From NCBI GenBank assembly GCA_950106755.1, contig OX467088.1:29660401-29724400 (forward strand): 64,000 bases of DNA. Direction: 5' to 3'. Position numbers and translations under genes: made by a program. The notes beneath the pieces are model-generated. The model was not told the origin of the DNA, did not search any database, and saw nothing but the letters and a program-made list of their open reading frames with translations. The DNA comes from Climacium dendroides. Its lineage: Eukaryota; Streptophyta; Bryopsida; Hypnales; Climaciaceae. Shown here one piece after another: positions 48,467-60,000 of the stretch; position 1 is the first letter of the stretch; each line of letters starts with the position of its first letter.

Positions 48467-48762
48467 TAAAGTAGGCGTGTTCATAAAGCAATCCTTTAAG
48501 CATTGATGTAGTTTTTTAGAAGAATTTCACACTTCAAATAAATTTTTAGTAGGTTTTCCTTGAAAGATGAGAATAAGTTGTATCCAAATCACTTTGATTT
48601 ATATTTTTCAAATTCTTATTGAATTAATTATGAATTTTTGATGCTGAAATTGTGGGGTGCTCTAAAATTGTTCCCATCATGAAGTGTTTACCCTAGGAAC
48701 ATTGAAACTTCCAATATGAAAATGCTTCTAAAACAAGGGCAATTTTAACTTACCCTACCTTA
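48467..48762 (+). mobile_element. MITE family A, copy 4
   Basis: The most diverged copy. Left end TAAAGTAGGCGTGTTCATAAA, right end TTTTAACTTACCCTACCTTA. Interior TTTTCCTTGAAAGATGAGAA and AATTAATTATGAATTTTTGATG align with copies 1 and 5. Confidence 0.65.
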
Positions 48763-49849
48763 TTGGACATTAATGACAATTAATTGTGTAGCTAAAAATG
48801 AAAATTTTCTTACCAAAAACATCTCCTTGCTATGCATATACAACTTTTCATTAAATGCAATTAGCCATATTTGATACCAAAAATTAAAATGTTGATTGAA
48901 ATACTTCATTATGAGTTTAATTACTAGTTTTATCTTCATCTTTTAAGTCTTTACCAATAGCCTAAATTTGATGTTGGCCACTAGATGTGGAGCCATGAGA
49001 CATTTATATTACTTGTTAGTGGAGTCAAGATGGACACCATTTAATATTTTGACCTTTAAGGCTATACTCTATAGCAAAACAACCTACAATCCTTTGTTTT
49101 CCACCAAATGGTCTATTCTAATGTTACCCTTGCATTCACTCTTTTTGACTCCCTTTGCTTACAATATTGGCGCTTGCTCTTCAAAACCCCAGATAATTGG
49201 CTACCCATTTGTTCTTCTTTTTGTATTTGAAGTCATTGCTTCCTTGTGTCTTTGGACTATAGTTGGTACCTACATGTGTTTGCATTTTGGCGTTCTTAGT
49301 TGTCCTTGAGTCCCAACTCACAACCACAAAAACCACTACTTTTGCTTTAGCATCCTTTGCTATCATTGTGCCTTCACTTCCTATCACTAAATACTTAGTT
49401 TGTTTATTGAATGTTTTAGTATCCTTGTCCAATATCCCATTATGAAAACACCAAATGTTTCCATTTCAATATGAAAACTCAAACAAGTGATACACAAACA
49501 TCAAATTGAATAAATAAACTCCAATTTTCTTTTATAGAAGTCATTTTTTTTGTGAAATTATGTGTGCTTCATTCATTCAATATAAAGGAAAAAAAGCAAA
49601 TACCCCCCAAAATATTATGTATTTTGGGGTCTTTTAGTACTAATAAAACTAAAGATTTTTTTTCCTTGGAACAAATTCACCCTCCTAAAATTCATATTAA
49701 CAAAGATCACAAAATTCTCAACACCAATCTATGCCCATTGTTGCCTAATGGATCTTTTGGGGCAATTTGGTAGCCATTTGTACCAAAGTAATGGATCCCA
49801 TACTACACCTTTCAAACACAAATAGTATTGAAAGGGAAGATAATTGCCA

Positions 49850-50040
49850 AAAAACTTCAAATTTAAAATAAAATCTTAGATGAAATCACCAAATTGTGGA
49901 TGAAAATAGAATTATGAATATATGATATGAGTGTGCTAATGTGATATTTTCTATTCAATATGTAGATGAATGTTGAAATTTGGAGCACCACTATAACATT
50001 TAATATTGCCACTTTGGCACTTCATAAAAAATCTATAAAA
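49850..50040 (-). repeat. Dispersed repeat C, copy 2
   Basis: Inverted partner of 12185-12375: AAATCACCAAATTGTGGATGAAAATAGAATTATGAAT, then GATGAATGTTGAAATTTGGAGCACCAC, then TTGCCACTTTGG. Noncoding. Confidence 0.65.
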
Positions 50041-50559
50041 TTTCTATATCTTTCAATGATCAAGAAAAATCGGCAACTAATTTAAAGTTAGCTAGTGGAA
50101 ATGAGAAAATCCTAGTTGCAATTGGAAACAATTGCAAACAATTGTTAAAAAAATCTATAAAATTTCTATTGTAAGTAAACATCATTGCTTTTGAAGCATT
50201 AGGGTCCAAAATGTCAATGAGGTATAGAAATTTCAACTATACAATCTTGTAGTGTACGTGTTGTAGATGACATGAATCAAATTTGGAGTCATTTAGTCAC
50301 ATAGATTACAAGATTATAATGTTTTAGTTAAAAATTAGAAAAAGGATGATATTTTCCTAGAAATGCATTTGGAGGTAGAATTTGATTTCTAAGCCTATTC
50401 AAATGAAAAAAAATAATCATAAAGTGATTCAAAAACAACATAAAAACACATTGGTGAAAGAAAATATCATGGATTTAACTCATTGTATCTGCAAAATGGC
50501 TTTAAAATAGAAAAAAAATAGAAAAAAAAGAAGGTTGCAAAAAACACATTTCAATTTGA

Positions 50560-51075
50560 ACCTACTTTTGCTAAAATGCTTCTCAATTACTCATAACTTC
50601 TTGTATTGATATGAAATTTTAGCTGCACAAACCAAAATAGCATGCACAATTTTCTTCTAAAAAATTATTGAAAACAACCATTGTATGAAGAAGAATCAAG
50701 CCACTCAAGTTCATCGTAATCCCAAACTATTGGAGTTTTGAACTCTAAATTGCTCCCAAACATTCAAATAACTTGGATTGACATGAAAATTTTAACACAA
50801 TAACAACTTTAAAGGGAATATAACCCAACAAATTTGATTGAAAACAAACATTAGATGAAGGTGATACAAGCCCATGAAGTTGCAACCATTAAATGCAATT
50901 TGGTGAAGTCAAATTGAACCTCTAAATTTTGATTGGCTTACAAAAAAACTAGTACATCTTCAATTGATCTGAAAATTTTACCACACAAACTAAGAGAGAG
51001 TGCAAATTTTCCAACAAGTTTTATTGAATTTAGACATTGGATGCAAAAGTTACATCACTTTGAATTGGACTTGAA
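50560..51075 (+). repeat. ~175-bp degenerate tandem repeat, three units
   Basis: Anchor ATTGAYMTGAAAATTTTA lies near 50612, 50778 and 50962, each followed ~85 bases later by TTGAAAACAAACATTRGATGAAG-like text. The period is near nucleosome-plus-linker length, like a small satellite. No coding sequence. Confidence 0.65.
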
Positions 51076-51208
51076 ACTATGTGAAGACACTTTAGGTCCC
51101 CTTGGGTGGTGAGGAGATAACCAAGACTCCATACTTGAAAAACCGGTTCAATTTGGGAATTGTAGGAAAATAGCCAATAAAAGCCGAAATGTTTCCCGAA
51201 CGTTGCTC

Positions 51209-51536
51209 AAGTAGGAGGTCCATAAATTGCCCACCTAAGAGTTGAAATTGAATTTTGGAGTGCAAAGCTTCTTGAAATATTTTTCAATTAATTTACCTTG
51301 AAAGACAAGTGAAATTGGCATCTAACCCAAGTTGTTTCATGTTATTGGAGCTTTGTGGAATTAGTTATGAAATTTTGAAGTTGTAATGGTGAAACCATCC
51401 ACTTCCTAAAATGGTATGTATACTATTTGTACATTGCTGAAGGCTATGAAAAAGCAACATATACAAATAATGTACTGTACATCTGAGAAGGTAGAAGGTG
51501 GGGTTTCAGAACCTCCCTGAGCTTCCCTGTACCTTA
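51209..51536 (+). mobile_element. MITE family A, copy 5
   Basis: Well-preserved copy starting AAGTAGGAGGTCCATAAATT, with AATTAATTTACCTTGAAAGACAAG inside and ending TGTACCTTAT. Orientation as copy 1. Confidence 0.8.
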
Positions 51537-51610
51537 TTGGTGATGTAATTCGACGTTAGTACGGAACCTTTCCTCGGGAAGTAGTGAGGAATTTGCTCAT
51601 GATGCCCAAT

Positions 51611-51680
51611 GTTGGCAGCCTACTTCCTTTCCTTCTGATGTGGCACGCAGATCGGTGAAGTTAGGAAGTAGGCTGCCAAC
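51611..51680. repeat. Perfect 18-bp inverted repeat
   Basis: GTTGGCAGCCTACTTCCT (51611-51628) and AGGAAGTAGGCTGCCAAC (51663-51680) are exact complements with a 34-base loop. It is in GC-richer DNA after MITE A copy 5. Confidence 0.9.
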
Positions 51681-53032
51681 ATTACGTGGATGTCTACGCT
51701 TGCTCAGTCTTTTGCTGAAAGGACGCTGCCGAGAGCGAAGCGTTGCAACTGGCATACGTGTAGCGAGTTGCCACCACGCCTACTTCCGCAAGAAGGGCGG
51801 ACTCTCCAAAGCAAGCTTTTGGAGAATGGTCACGTCAAATCATATTCCAACAATTGATGCAAAAAGAGCCCTGAAAGTAAAAGATGCATGCCACAATAAG
51901 GTACCGGAAGTCCGGAACATCAGTGCAGGCTACAACCAACTTGCCAGATTCAGTTACGAATCTTCAACAGCAGCAAGGAATCCTTCAACGAAACAACACA
52001 GAGCTTAGGTAACTCAATAGACTCATGATCTGGTTTCACTACACTGGTTTAGTACAGTAGTGCGTACGGTCCATTGAATTCGTTTTTTAAGTCCCTCAGT
52101 AATTATACTCTTTTAACACCAAATGTGAACATACTCTAGCAGGGTAAATGACACTAATCTGTCAGAATCACATTATTTGTAAATTGTAAAATTAGTCGTG
52201 GTTTGAAATATTCTATATTGGAGCAATATCCACAATTATATTTTTTCTGGTGCCACTAATTTTCTTAAGTGACCGACCGACCGTCATTCCCGCACCCCCT
52301 GATAGGACATATCAGCGTAGCCCCTTCCAACCGATATAGAGCAACACTAATCCGCATATGAAAATCAAACCTCATTCGGATGACAGCGAACGTATCCAAT
52401 GGTATTAAAATGATGTGACAAAATCTTACCCGACACTAAAAGAACACTTCCGAATCCAGTAAACCAAGCATGGCTGCAAAACCCAGGTAAACAGCAAAGA
52501 AAATTTGTAGAGAGGATGACCGAGTCAGACTCAAGCTGATCCGAATTGTTAAGACTTTATATAGAACAATGTAGCATTTGCTGTCCACAGCAGTGACATA
52601 ACAGTGCGTGTCTTCATTAATTTTTTTAGACACATAAATGGATGTGGAAAGAATGTGATTAAAGATTGGTCAAGTCCGACCCAAGAATAGTTTTTCGTCA
52701 TCTCACTGCCCTGTCAATGAATACCTGAAAGCATATCTATACGCAGCAGGTATTTTTCGTATCCCCCAACATCTCCCGTCCCTGACCCTACAATTTAAAT
52801 TCAAATGGACTATGATGCCTACATCTTAGTAGCATTTCCACCAAGTTCATGAGGCTCAAGTATCCATATGCTTATGAATCGCAATCTCGTTGGACCGCAA
52901 TCTCGTTGAATCCCAGTGGAAACGACCCGCAGAACCAGAATTCGGTCCACGTCAAAAGAGCACTACTGTCGTGAAATGTAACGATCGCAACTCTTATTTG
53001 GGTCTTTTCGGCCGGATGCACCGCCTTGGTAC
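51681..53032. other. Kinase 3' flank and unassigned GC-richer DNA
   Basis: The 51640-52008 open frame (122 codons) starts at GTG, has no early ATG and matches nothing I know, so I do not call it. The stretch from 52400 to 53032 should include the 3' UTR of the minus-strand kinase gene. Confidence 0.4.
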
Positions 53033-56000
53033 TCATACACTCGAGATCTTCTTGGTCTGCAATTCATCTTTCATTCCCATAAGCTCCATTATCCGCGTAT
53101 CTAGAAGACCCGAAAGACTGTTCACAGACTCAGCAAGTTCAACAGCCGCATCCTCTTTCAGTCGCGTTCCCTGTTGGCCGACCACTACAGCTGCAACTCG
53201 GGCTGCCAAATCTCCCATCCCTTTGATGTCAGGAACTCCACGAAGCAATCCATAAAGCACACCAGCGGCATAAGCATCTCCAGCTCCACAAGTATCCACT
53301 GGAACACACGGTGCAGGAGGTATAAAAACCAACTCTCCTCTCAATCCAATGTAGGAACCCCGCGCCCCATCAGTGACGGAGACCAGTGGGCAGAACTGGT
53401 TAAGATGTTTCGCAGCCTGTTCCGGAGTAGAATCGTCCCCAAACGCACACAGAGCTCGAGCTTCGTCAGCATTGGCAAACAAGATATCCGTGTTTTGACA
53501 CATAACATCCCTGCGACAGAAGTTCCAACGAGAAACGTTAAGGGAGCAAAATCAAAAACGTCAGAGACACGCAGATTCATGAGAATCTAAGAGACATGAA
53601 AAAGACTGACATAGAAGCTCTTTTGACTACTTCGTTATCCCAGAATCAGTTCATTGAATTAACTTAGGTCTATGATATGAATGTACTGAGAGTACTGCTC
53701 ACCAAAACTGCTGTCGATGTCGAGTCACACAAGAGACGTCGCTAGCAGTCAATGCCACTAATACCCCTTGCTGGCGCGCAGCCTCACAAGCTTGAGCAAT
53801 CGCCTCGATGGTCTGACTAATTTCCCACAAATAGCCTTCTACTACCAGCACTCTGGATTTAGCAATAGCTCCAGCCAGCACTGCATCGAAGTTCACAATC
53901 GAAGACATTCCCTATTCACACAAACAAGCATGTTCAGATACCAATGCCACCAATATAATAAAGGAATAGAAAAATAATAGAAGAGAAGAGCTGAAATTTT
54001 CTAACCTGGTAAGAAAGCATGGTGCGCTGTGCATCAGGCGTGGTCAGCACAATGACAGTGCCTGTCGTGCCATCTACAACAGGCTGGGACAAGAAATGCA
54101 CATTTGCCCGTAGCAATTTGGTTCTGAACAGCACACCGTTAACACACCCCTCAGCGGATAAATGCCTCGCAAATATCGCAGAGTTCACGATGTCTTACAT
54201 CACAAAAACGAGACGAACATTCACAAGAAACGGGAGCGCATTGTAAAGCAGAGAGAGGTCTTTCCCTAAGCCATCCAAAGTAACAACACAAGCGGAAGAT
54301 TTCATCGGACAACAAGCGGTTGCAGATTGATTGTCACCTGTAGAAATCCCCCAGAGGATCACTGCCAACACTGCCCGTCATAGCAACGTTTTGTGCAGAG
54401 TTCTCACCGCTGGTCGCACCCAACCTAGCCAGTGCAACCAAGGTGTTGGAGAGGGACCCCCCGGCGGAAAGCTTGTAGTTGCGACCATCTAAAGCACGCA
54501 GTACTTTTCCTCTTTCCTCGTGGTTCACTACCTTCCGAGTGCCTTTTACTAACCCTAGCTCTTCCAGAAAGTCATAGCCTACAGTGCCAGAGAAGTCGAC
54601 CTGAATGCAACAAAGAAGAAAAATTAGAATGGATCTGCATCGAGTCCTGTCTCTCAGTTCTTACTCAGTCGGCAATACAACTAAAGCCCGGAAAGAAAGT
54701 CATCAAGAAACCAAAGCGGGAGTGACGATAATAATACCATAGCTTGGCCGAGGCCAACGACGTCCCAATGTTCGGGAACTGTTTTGTCAGGTATGCCATA
54801 AGGTTGGTCCTCTGTTCTCAGAGAGTCACCATTCGTCTGCAAGACAAAATCCAGCAGTCTTGAATACTACTTCGTAATATCGAATCCAAGAAGACCTTAA
54901 ATTGATCAACTACCATCCAACTTCACACTTTGTCTAGCAAGCACAAGAATAATACCCGAACGAGAAATTGGCAGTAGCATTTCTTGGACCACACAACAGC
55001 AGCTCTATATGTTTTGAAATAGTTTTGCTATCAGGGGATATCAGTCACAGAAGAGCACGCCAGAAGTTGGCCAGAAGCTATACCCTAGGAGTGAAGTAAA
55101 GATTGAACGCACTCTTAATTCACACCAGGCTGGAAACAGATTGGATTTCAACTTCTTCGAGGTTAAGCTCGGATACTGAGCTGAAATGACCTAATTTTCC
55201 AAGTGCTACACCGGCGTGCCTTCAGCCGTAGAGTGAAACTATGAGGACCCCTCTGAAGCTGACCGCGCACTCACATCCTACTTTCAAGCAATTTCCCCTG
55301 TTCCTACAATACCCATTTCCCGCGTACACCAAGAGATTCTATGGTTCTTTAAACTATGAAATACTATGATTCTGAAGACATGACATGTCTCGTATGTTGA
55401 AACAGACAATAATGTGGGATAATTCCACTTTCACCCCCTTCCACGACGTGCCATACCGTCCTAAATAAGCCGCCGACATCTTGAAATTAGACATGTCGTG
55501 TGCCTCAAAATTGTACAAATTGTATACGGTATCTTTAAAATTATGATAAGGCTCTCAAGACGAAGCCAATAAATCTTGCCAACTATTCTATCTCCAGTGA
55601 GTGGCATTCTTCCAGCGACAAGTATCTCTTCAGGGTCACCTCAATCATCATGACCACGACAAGCACATCTTAAGAAATTCCATTCTTAAAACGTAAAAAC
55701 ACTCGACAGCGCAGAAGAGAGCCTTTCCACCCTAAAATTCGGACATGCATCGAAATTGACAAACTCCACGGCAAACAACATCCCTCTCTTAAGGACGTAA
55801 AGCCCCTGATATGCGTACCTGGTAGGCAGCATTTTCCGAGCCCTTACTCAGGCCGTTACACATGGTATGCTGTCGCTGCCTGTCCCCGTTACACGCACAT
55901 GCCAGCCTGTGAATCATGAACAAGACCGTGTGGTCACTCTGGAACCGACTAATTCTGCCCCGGCCGATGGACCCCCTGCACCTAACCTTGGAAGCAGACG

Positions 56001-56247
56001 AGGTCAAAAAAGACGAGGAGGAAGACAGAGAAGAAGAAGGAGAAGGAGAAGAAGAAGAAGACGCCGTCCAATTAGAGCTCCGCACGACAACAGCACGGCA
56101 ACGACGTGCTCGCCGCGCCACGAAACAAGAATTGGCCTCTCCCTCCTTCTCGCCTCCTCCGCTGCTGCTGCTGCTGCTGCTGCTAGACCCCTGCTGCTGC
56201 AACAACCCGGCGGATGTGAGTGAAGGCAGGTTGGCTATGGCGGCCAT
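53033..56247 (-). CDS. NARA5: Plastid pfkB-type carbohydrate kinase, NARA5 type
   Basis: Six exons on the minus strand: 55987-56247, 54738-54836, 54338-54600, 54006-54123, 53703-53911 and 53033-53510. Splice sites are GT-AG and phases join exactly; 475 aa, close to Arabidopsis NARA5 (471 aa as I recall). Residues 1-87 are a Ser-rich plastid transit peptide with runs of Ser encoded by AGC/TCC repeats. The pfkB N-terminal motif is AGGSLSNTLVALARLG (about 167-181). TTGTVIVLTTPDAQRTM and ALTASDVSC follow, and the C-terminal signature DTCGAGDAYAAG holds the catalytic base D395. NARA5 (At4g27600) is needed for high expression of plastid photosynthesis genes such as rbcL; its substrate is not known to me. 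An in-frame upstream Met at 56361 would add a Trp/Gly/His-rich piece and is less likely. Confidence 0.92.
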
Positions 56248-56384
56248 CGAAGCCGCCGCCCCTCCCACTCCCACTCCCCCGTGCACCCCGCGCCCCCCTC
56301 TGTGCCTCCACCACCACCAATATTTTTTAAAATTCGAGGGAGCGAATTCGCTGTGCAGCAAGTCGGCAATGTCAAGGGGAACTT

Positions 56385-57099
56385 ATGCGGGCCACTGGAA
56401 GTGGCGATGGCGATGGCGATGGCGATGCAGGGGAAGCGGATCCTGCGAGGGACGTGGGAGTTGAGGGAGACGAAGAGAAGTCGCTCCGGGTCGTGTCTAA
56501 ATACGACGGCGGGTGGATGATACCCTGCGGGGACCCGGATGATGCCCAGGCCGTGCCCCGGTGGGACCCGGATGACAAGTGGATGGTGGGCGAGGAGACT
56601 GGTTGTTCCCTGTCGTCCTCCGTTCGTTCCCTTCGTTCATTTGCAGATAAGCTTTCATCTCACAGACGCCGACCAGAATTCGTTCCTCGTTCCGTTCGGC
56701 TCGGACTTCGTCGTCGTTCGTCGCTCGTCGCTTGTCCCTGATCTTGGGTTGCTTGTGGCTCCTGCTTAAGGTAACTTATTGCCAAACTGAGCCTATTCCG
56801 TATTCCAGCCTCAGTCAGTCCGACAAGTCTCCGGAGTTGGCCCACACGGCACCTCCTTCAAAATCCAATGGAGTCAGTTTGAAGGATGAAGAATTTGTCT
56901 GAGGAATGAGGACTTCAAGAATTTCCTGGACTTGGAGCACATTACCTGTTGCATATAAGGAATTGTATGGGCTCTGGATCAAAGCGGAGGAGGCTTTGCA
57001 TCTACGGAAGTTACCTCGAAGAAGTTGGAGCAGCTACCTTACTTGAAAAGCAAGCTCGTGCTATTGAGACAAAAGGAAAGGCTATTTCACCGTAGTTGA
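56385..57099 (+). CDS. Possible gene divergent from NARA5, uncharacterised
   Basis: An ATG at 56385 opens 118 codons to 56741, with a (DG)n stretch from GATGGC repeats, then KSLRVVSKYDGGWMIPCGDP and a similar DPDDKWMVGEE. It is acidic and Trp-containing, unlike a random antisense frame. After about 56605 the frame turns Arg/Ser-rich, so an intron may begin there. Two short open stretches downstream (SPELAHTAPPSKSNGVSLKDEEF near 56830-56900 and TSKKLEQLPYLKSKLVLLRQKE near 57013-57090) look protein-like, but I could not join them in one frame. The start lies 138 bp from the NARA5 ATG on the other strand, a shared promoter if real. It could also be a noncoding leader. Confidence 0.35.
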
Positions 57100-60000
57100 T
57101 TGTTCAATTTTGTACGTGAAAACATCGGAGATCAAGTCAAAATCAGCAATCCAACGTAGGTGGAGGCATCTTTTTCAAGAAAAAAAAAACATTTCTCTGG
57201 TCTTGGCAATTGAAAATCGTAAAGTTTAAGGAAGTAGAATAATGTTTTTGAATAAGACACATAACTTTTATGAATTTTTCAAAGTGGAAGCTCCCTAAGC
57301 CTTTTGAAACCACCACATAGCTTGGTTATAAAACCAAAATTTAGTGGATCGATAGTCATCAAATTGTAATTAAGTAAGGGAAGAGTTTAATGGCACTTTT
57401 GGAGACACACTTTTGATGGAAGTCTACTTGTTTAGGAATGGCTTGGGATGTTTTTAGGTGTATTCACTGTAGAGGATAGTGGAAGTTGTTTATAATTTTG
57501 AGTGGTTTAATCAAAGTAGTACATTGATATAATGTAGACACTTAGGTAACTTGCTGTGGACACTTGAATAATTTTTTATAGTTTAAAACAATCATTATAA
57601 TATAGACACTTGTATGTTTTACTTGTGACTTGTATGGAATTGTTGTTATATTGTTTAGGGTCATTTACAAGAATTGTAAACAACCATTCATCACCAAAAA
57701 AAATAAAATTCAATTTGTATGTATTCAAGTTAATTTTATTGCAAAATCTGACAATATTATTGCTAACTTGCACTAATTTTGAATTCCTTCAATTTTTCAA
57801 GGTGCATTAATAAATAGGTTCACAATATTTTAATAAAAAACAATATAATGTGGCCTACACTAATTTCACACTATCTTTAATAGTGTGATTGTCATCAATT
57901 GTACATCTGCCTTCATCTGATTTTCATCCCACTATCACCTACCTTCATCCATATTTCATGTAGATTGCATCCAAATGTTCAAACTAATTTGACCACATTC
58001 ATCCAATTGGTGCGAGGGGACTCACTCTAATTGCATAAACTTGAGCAATAATATTTATATTCAATAATAATTTTTTATATTGCCTAAAAAATTTCACATG
58101 TTGAAGACAATAAATATAAAAATTACTAAAAATATACAAAATCTAACCCAAATTTTTCCAAGGTTTAAGCATATCAATTATAGTCTTTGATTCAAGAGTA
58201 ATTGAAGACATACCACAAATATTAGTTCTTTAATTTCTAAAAGTCAAACAATTTGACCAAAACTATAGCCTATTTAACAATAGTAAATATCCAAATCCTT
58301 CAAAGAAATCACGACCTCTACGCATTATAAGTAATGATTCAATCATAATTTTCTTTATCAATTGTAAATTAAAAGTGAAAAGTGAACTTAAATCTTGAAA
58401 CAATGACATTCTAATTGTTTTCAATGAATCATATGTGCTATTAAATTTAGTTTCATCGATGACATTAGTGTGTGAGCCTAGAAATGTGAGCCTAGGAGCC
58501 TTGGGTCTAAGTATGATGAGTTTAGAGTTTTTTTAATAAATTTGATGTTTAGAAAAATATGGTACCTATGATCATGGAAAATGTAGATACTCTATAATTA
58601 TAAAAAATTGTTTGAATAACTAAATTCAAAAAGTTTCAAGTTTTCAAGTATATAATAGACTTGATAGGATCAAAAATATTGTACCTATGACCATGAAAAA
58701 TGATGTACTTTATCTTTGTATCCTCCAATTGCATGTAGCATATGGATATTATTTGAACCTAACAATCCACAATGTGGATTGAGTGGAGAATTTCATAAAT
58801 ATCTCAATATCCCAATCTACACCTATTAGGAATGACATTTCCGCTTGAGAGGGACTCTCAATGGAAGAGGGGTGAAGATTTTATTTAATTTTATGAGTCA
58901 TTTACATAGTGTACTCCAATGACCTATGTTGTGTTCTTTAATTATAAATTCTAAAATTCCCTAAACCATAATCTTGAGTTCTAAATCCAAAATCCAAAAA
59001 AATACCTCAAATATTGGAGGTTCATAGGCTTACAAACTAGCATGCATGTATACATTAATAGTCTTATACAATTTGAAGGTTTTTGTATCCCATTGTATAT
59101 TGAATTGTTTCTTTGAATCCATGCTTTTTTATTTTATATATAGATGAAAAGTGTGGTTTGAATGAATCATTTTACATGCAAAATTTATGGCTATTAGTTT
59201 TGACTCATAATTTTCCTAGTAACCATTGGATGTATTCTAAATTTAGAAGGTCATTCTACCCAATAGTTTTGATATACTTCAAATTCATAACAAAAGTCAA
59301 CGGAATAGTTCTAAATTTTTAAATATTTTAAAAATATTTTAAAAATTGATTTGGTATAAATATTGATTTGCTAGTACATTCATAAATATTATAGGATTAA
59401 TATTATAAAAAGCTATTCAAAAACCTTAAAAAAACATTTGTAGGCATTGGTCTTTTAGAGAATGGTATTAAAGGTTCAATTTTTTTTGCTCGTAGAAGAG
59501 TTATGAAAATAATAGCTCTAATTTTTTTTATTTTTACACAATGAGCACATAGATTTTAAACATTCTAGTTAGAAAATGAAAACTTTCTTTGAAAAACACA
59601 AATATAATCAAACTTCATTAGAATTCAATTAACTAACAAAATGTGTTAAAAACATCTAATAAAGACTTTAATATTCAAGCCTGCATTGCAAATATATTTT
59701 AATGAGGTGCTATCTATCTATCAAATCAAAATAAATTTATTTTTAGCTCATTTCATAACATCAAGTAGTTGAAAAATTCATCAATGATTTTCAATCAATT
59801 CTCATGTAAAACTACAAAAAATAAATTAAAACTATCACTAATTAAAATATAAAGTTATTTAAAATGGAACTTGTACAATGTGGCACAACCTATTGATGCA
59901 GGGTTTATTTTGGAAGATTACATTGTATGTGGGCTTACAAAATCCTCCATTGAAGTTTTCTTTTCATATATGTATTTTTTTGGTTTACATTCACTAGTCA

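Larger units (their letters stand above)
47646..51208. other. AT-rich intergenic with repeats
   Basis: Holds MITE A copy 4 (48467-48762), dispersed repeat C copy 2 (49850-50040) and ~175-bp tandem units (50560-51075). ORFs at 48968, 49181 (-) and 49552 are short; the minus-strand one slightly resembles degraded transposon coding sequence, but I cannot name it. Confidence 0.45.

Noticed and set aside
49181..49432. Possible transposase fragment on the minus strand
   Set aside because: Only a vague resemblance; no catalytic or zinc-finger pattern can be traced.
51640..52008. 122-codon plus-strand frame with a basic N-terminus
   Set aside because: Begins at GTG, its first ATG is deep inside, it contains an arm of the 18-bp inverted repeat, and it matches nothing known.
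55867..56464. Plus-strand Arg- or Glu-rich ORFs
   Set aside because: Antisense of the Ser-codon repeats in the NARA5 transit-peptide exon.
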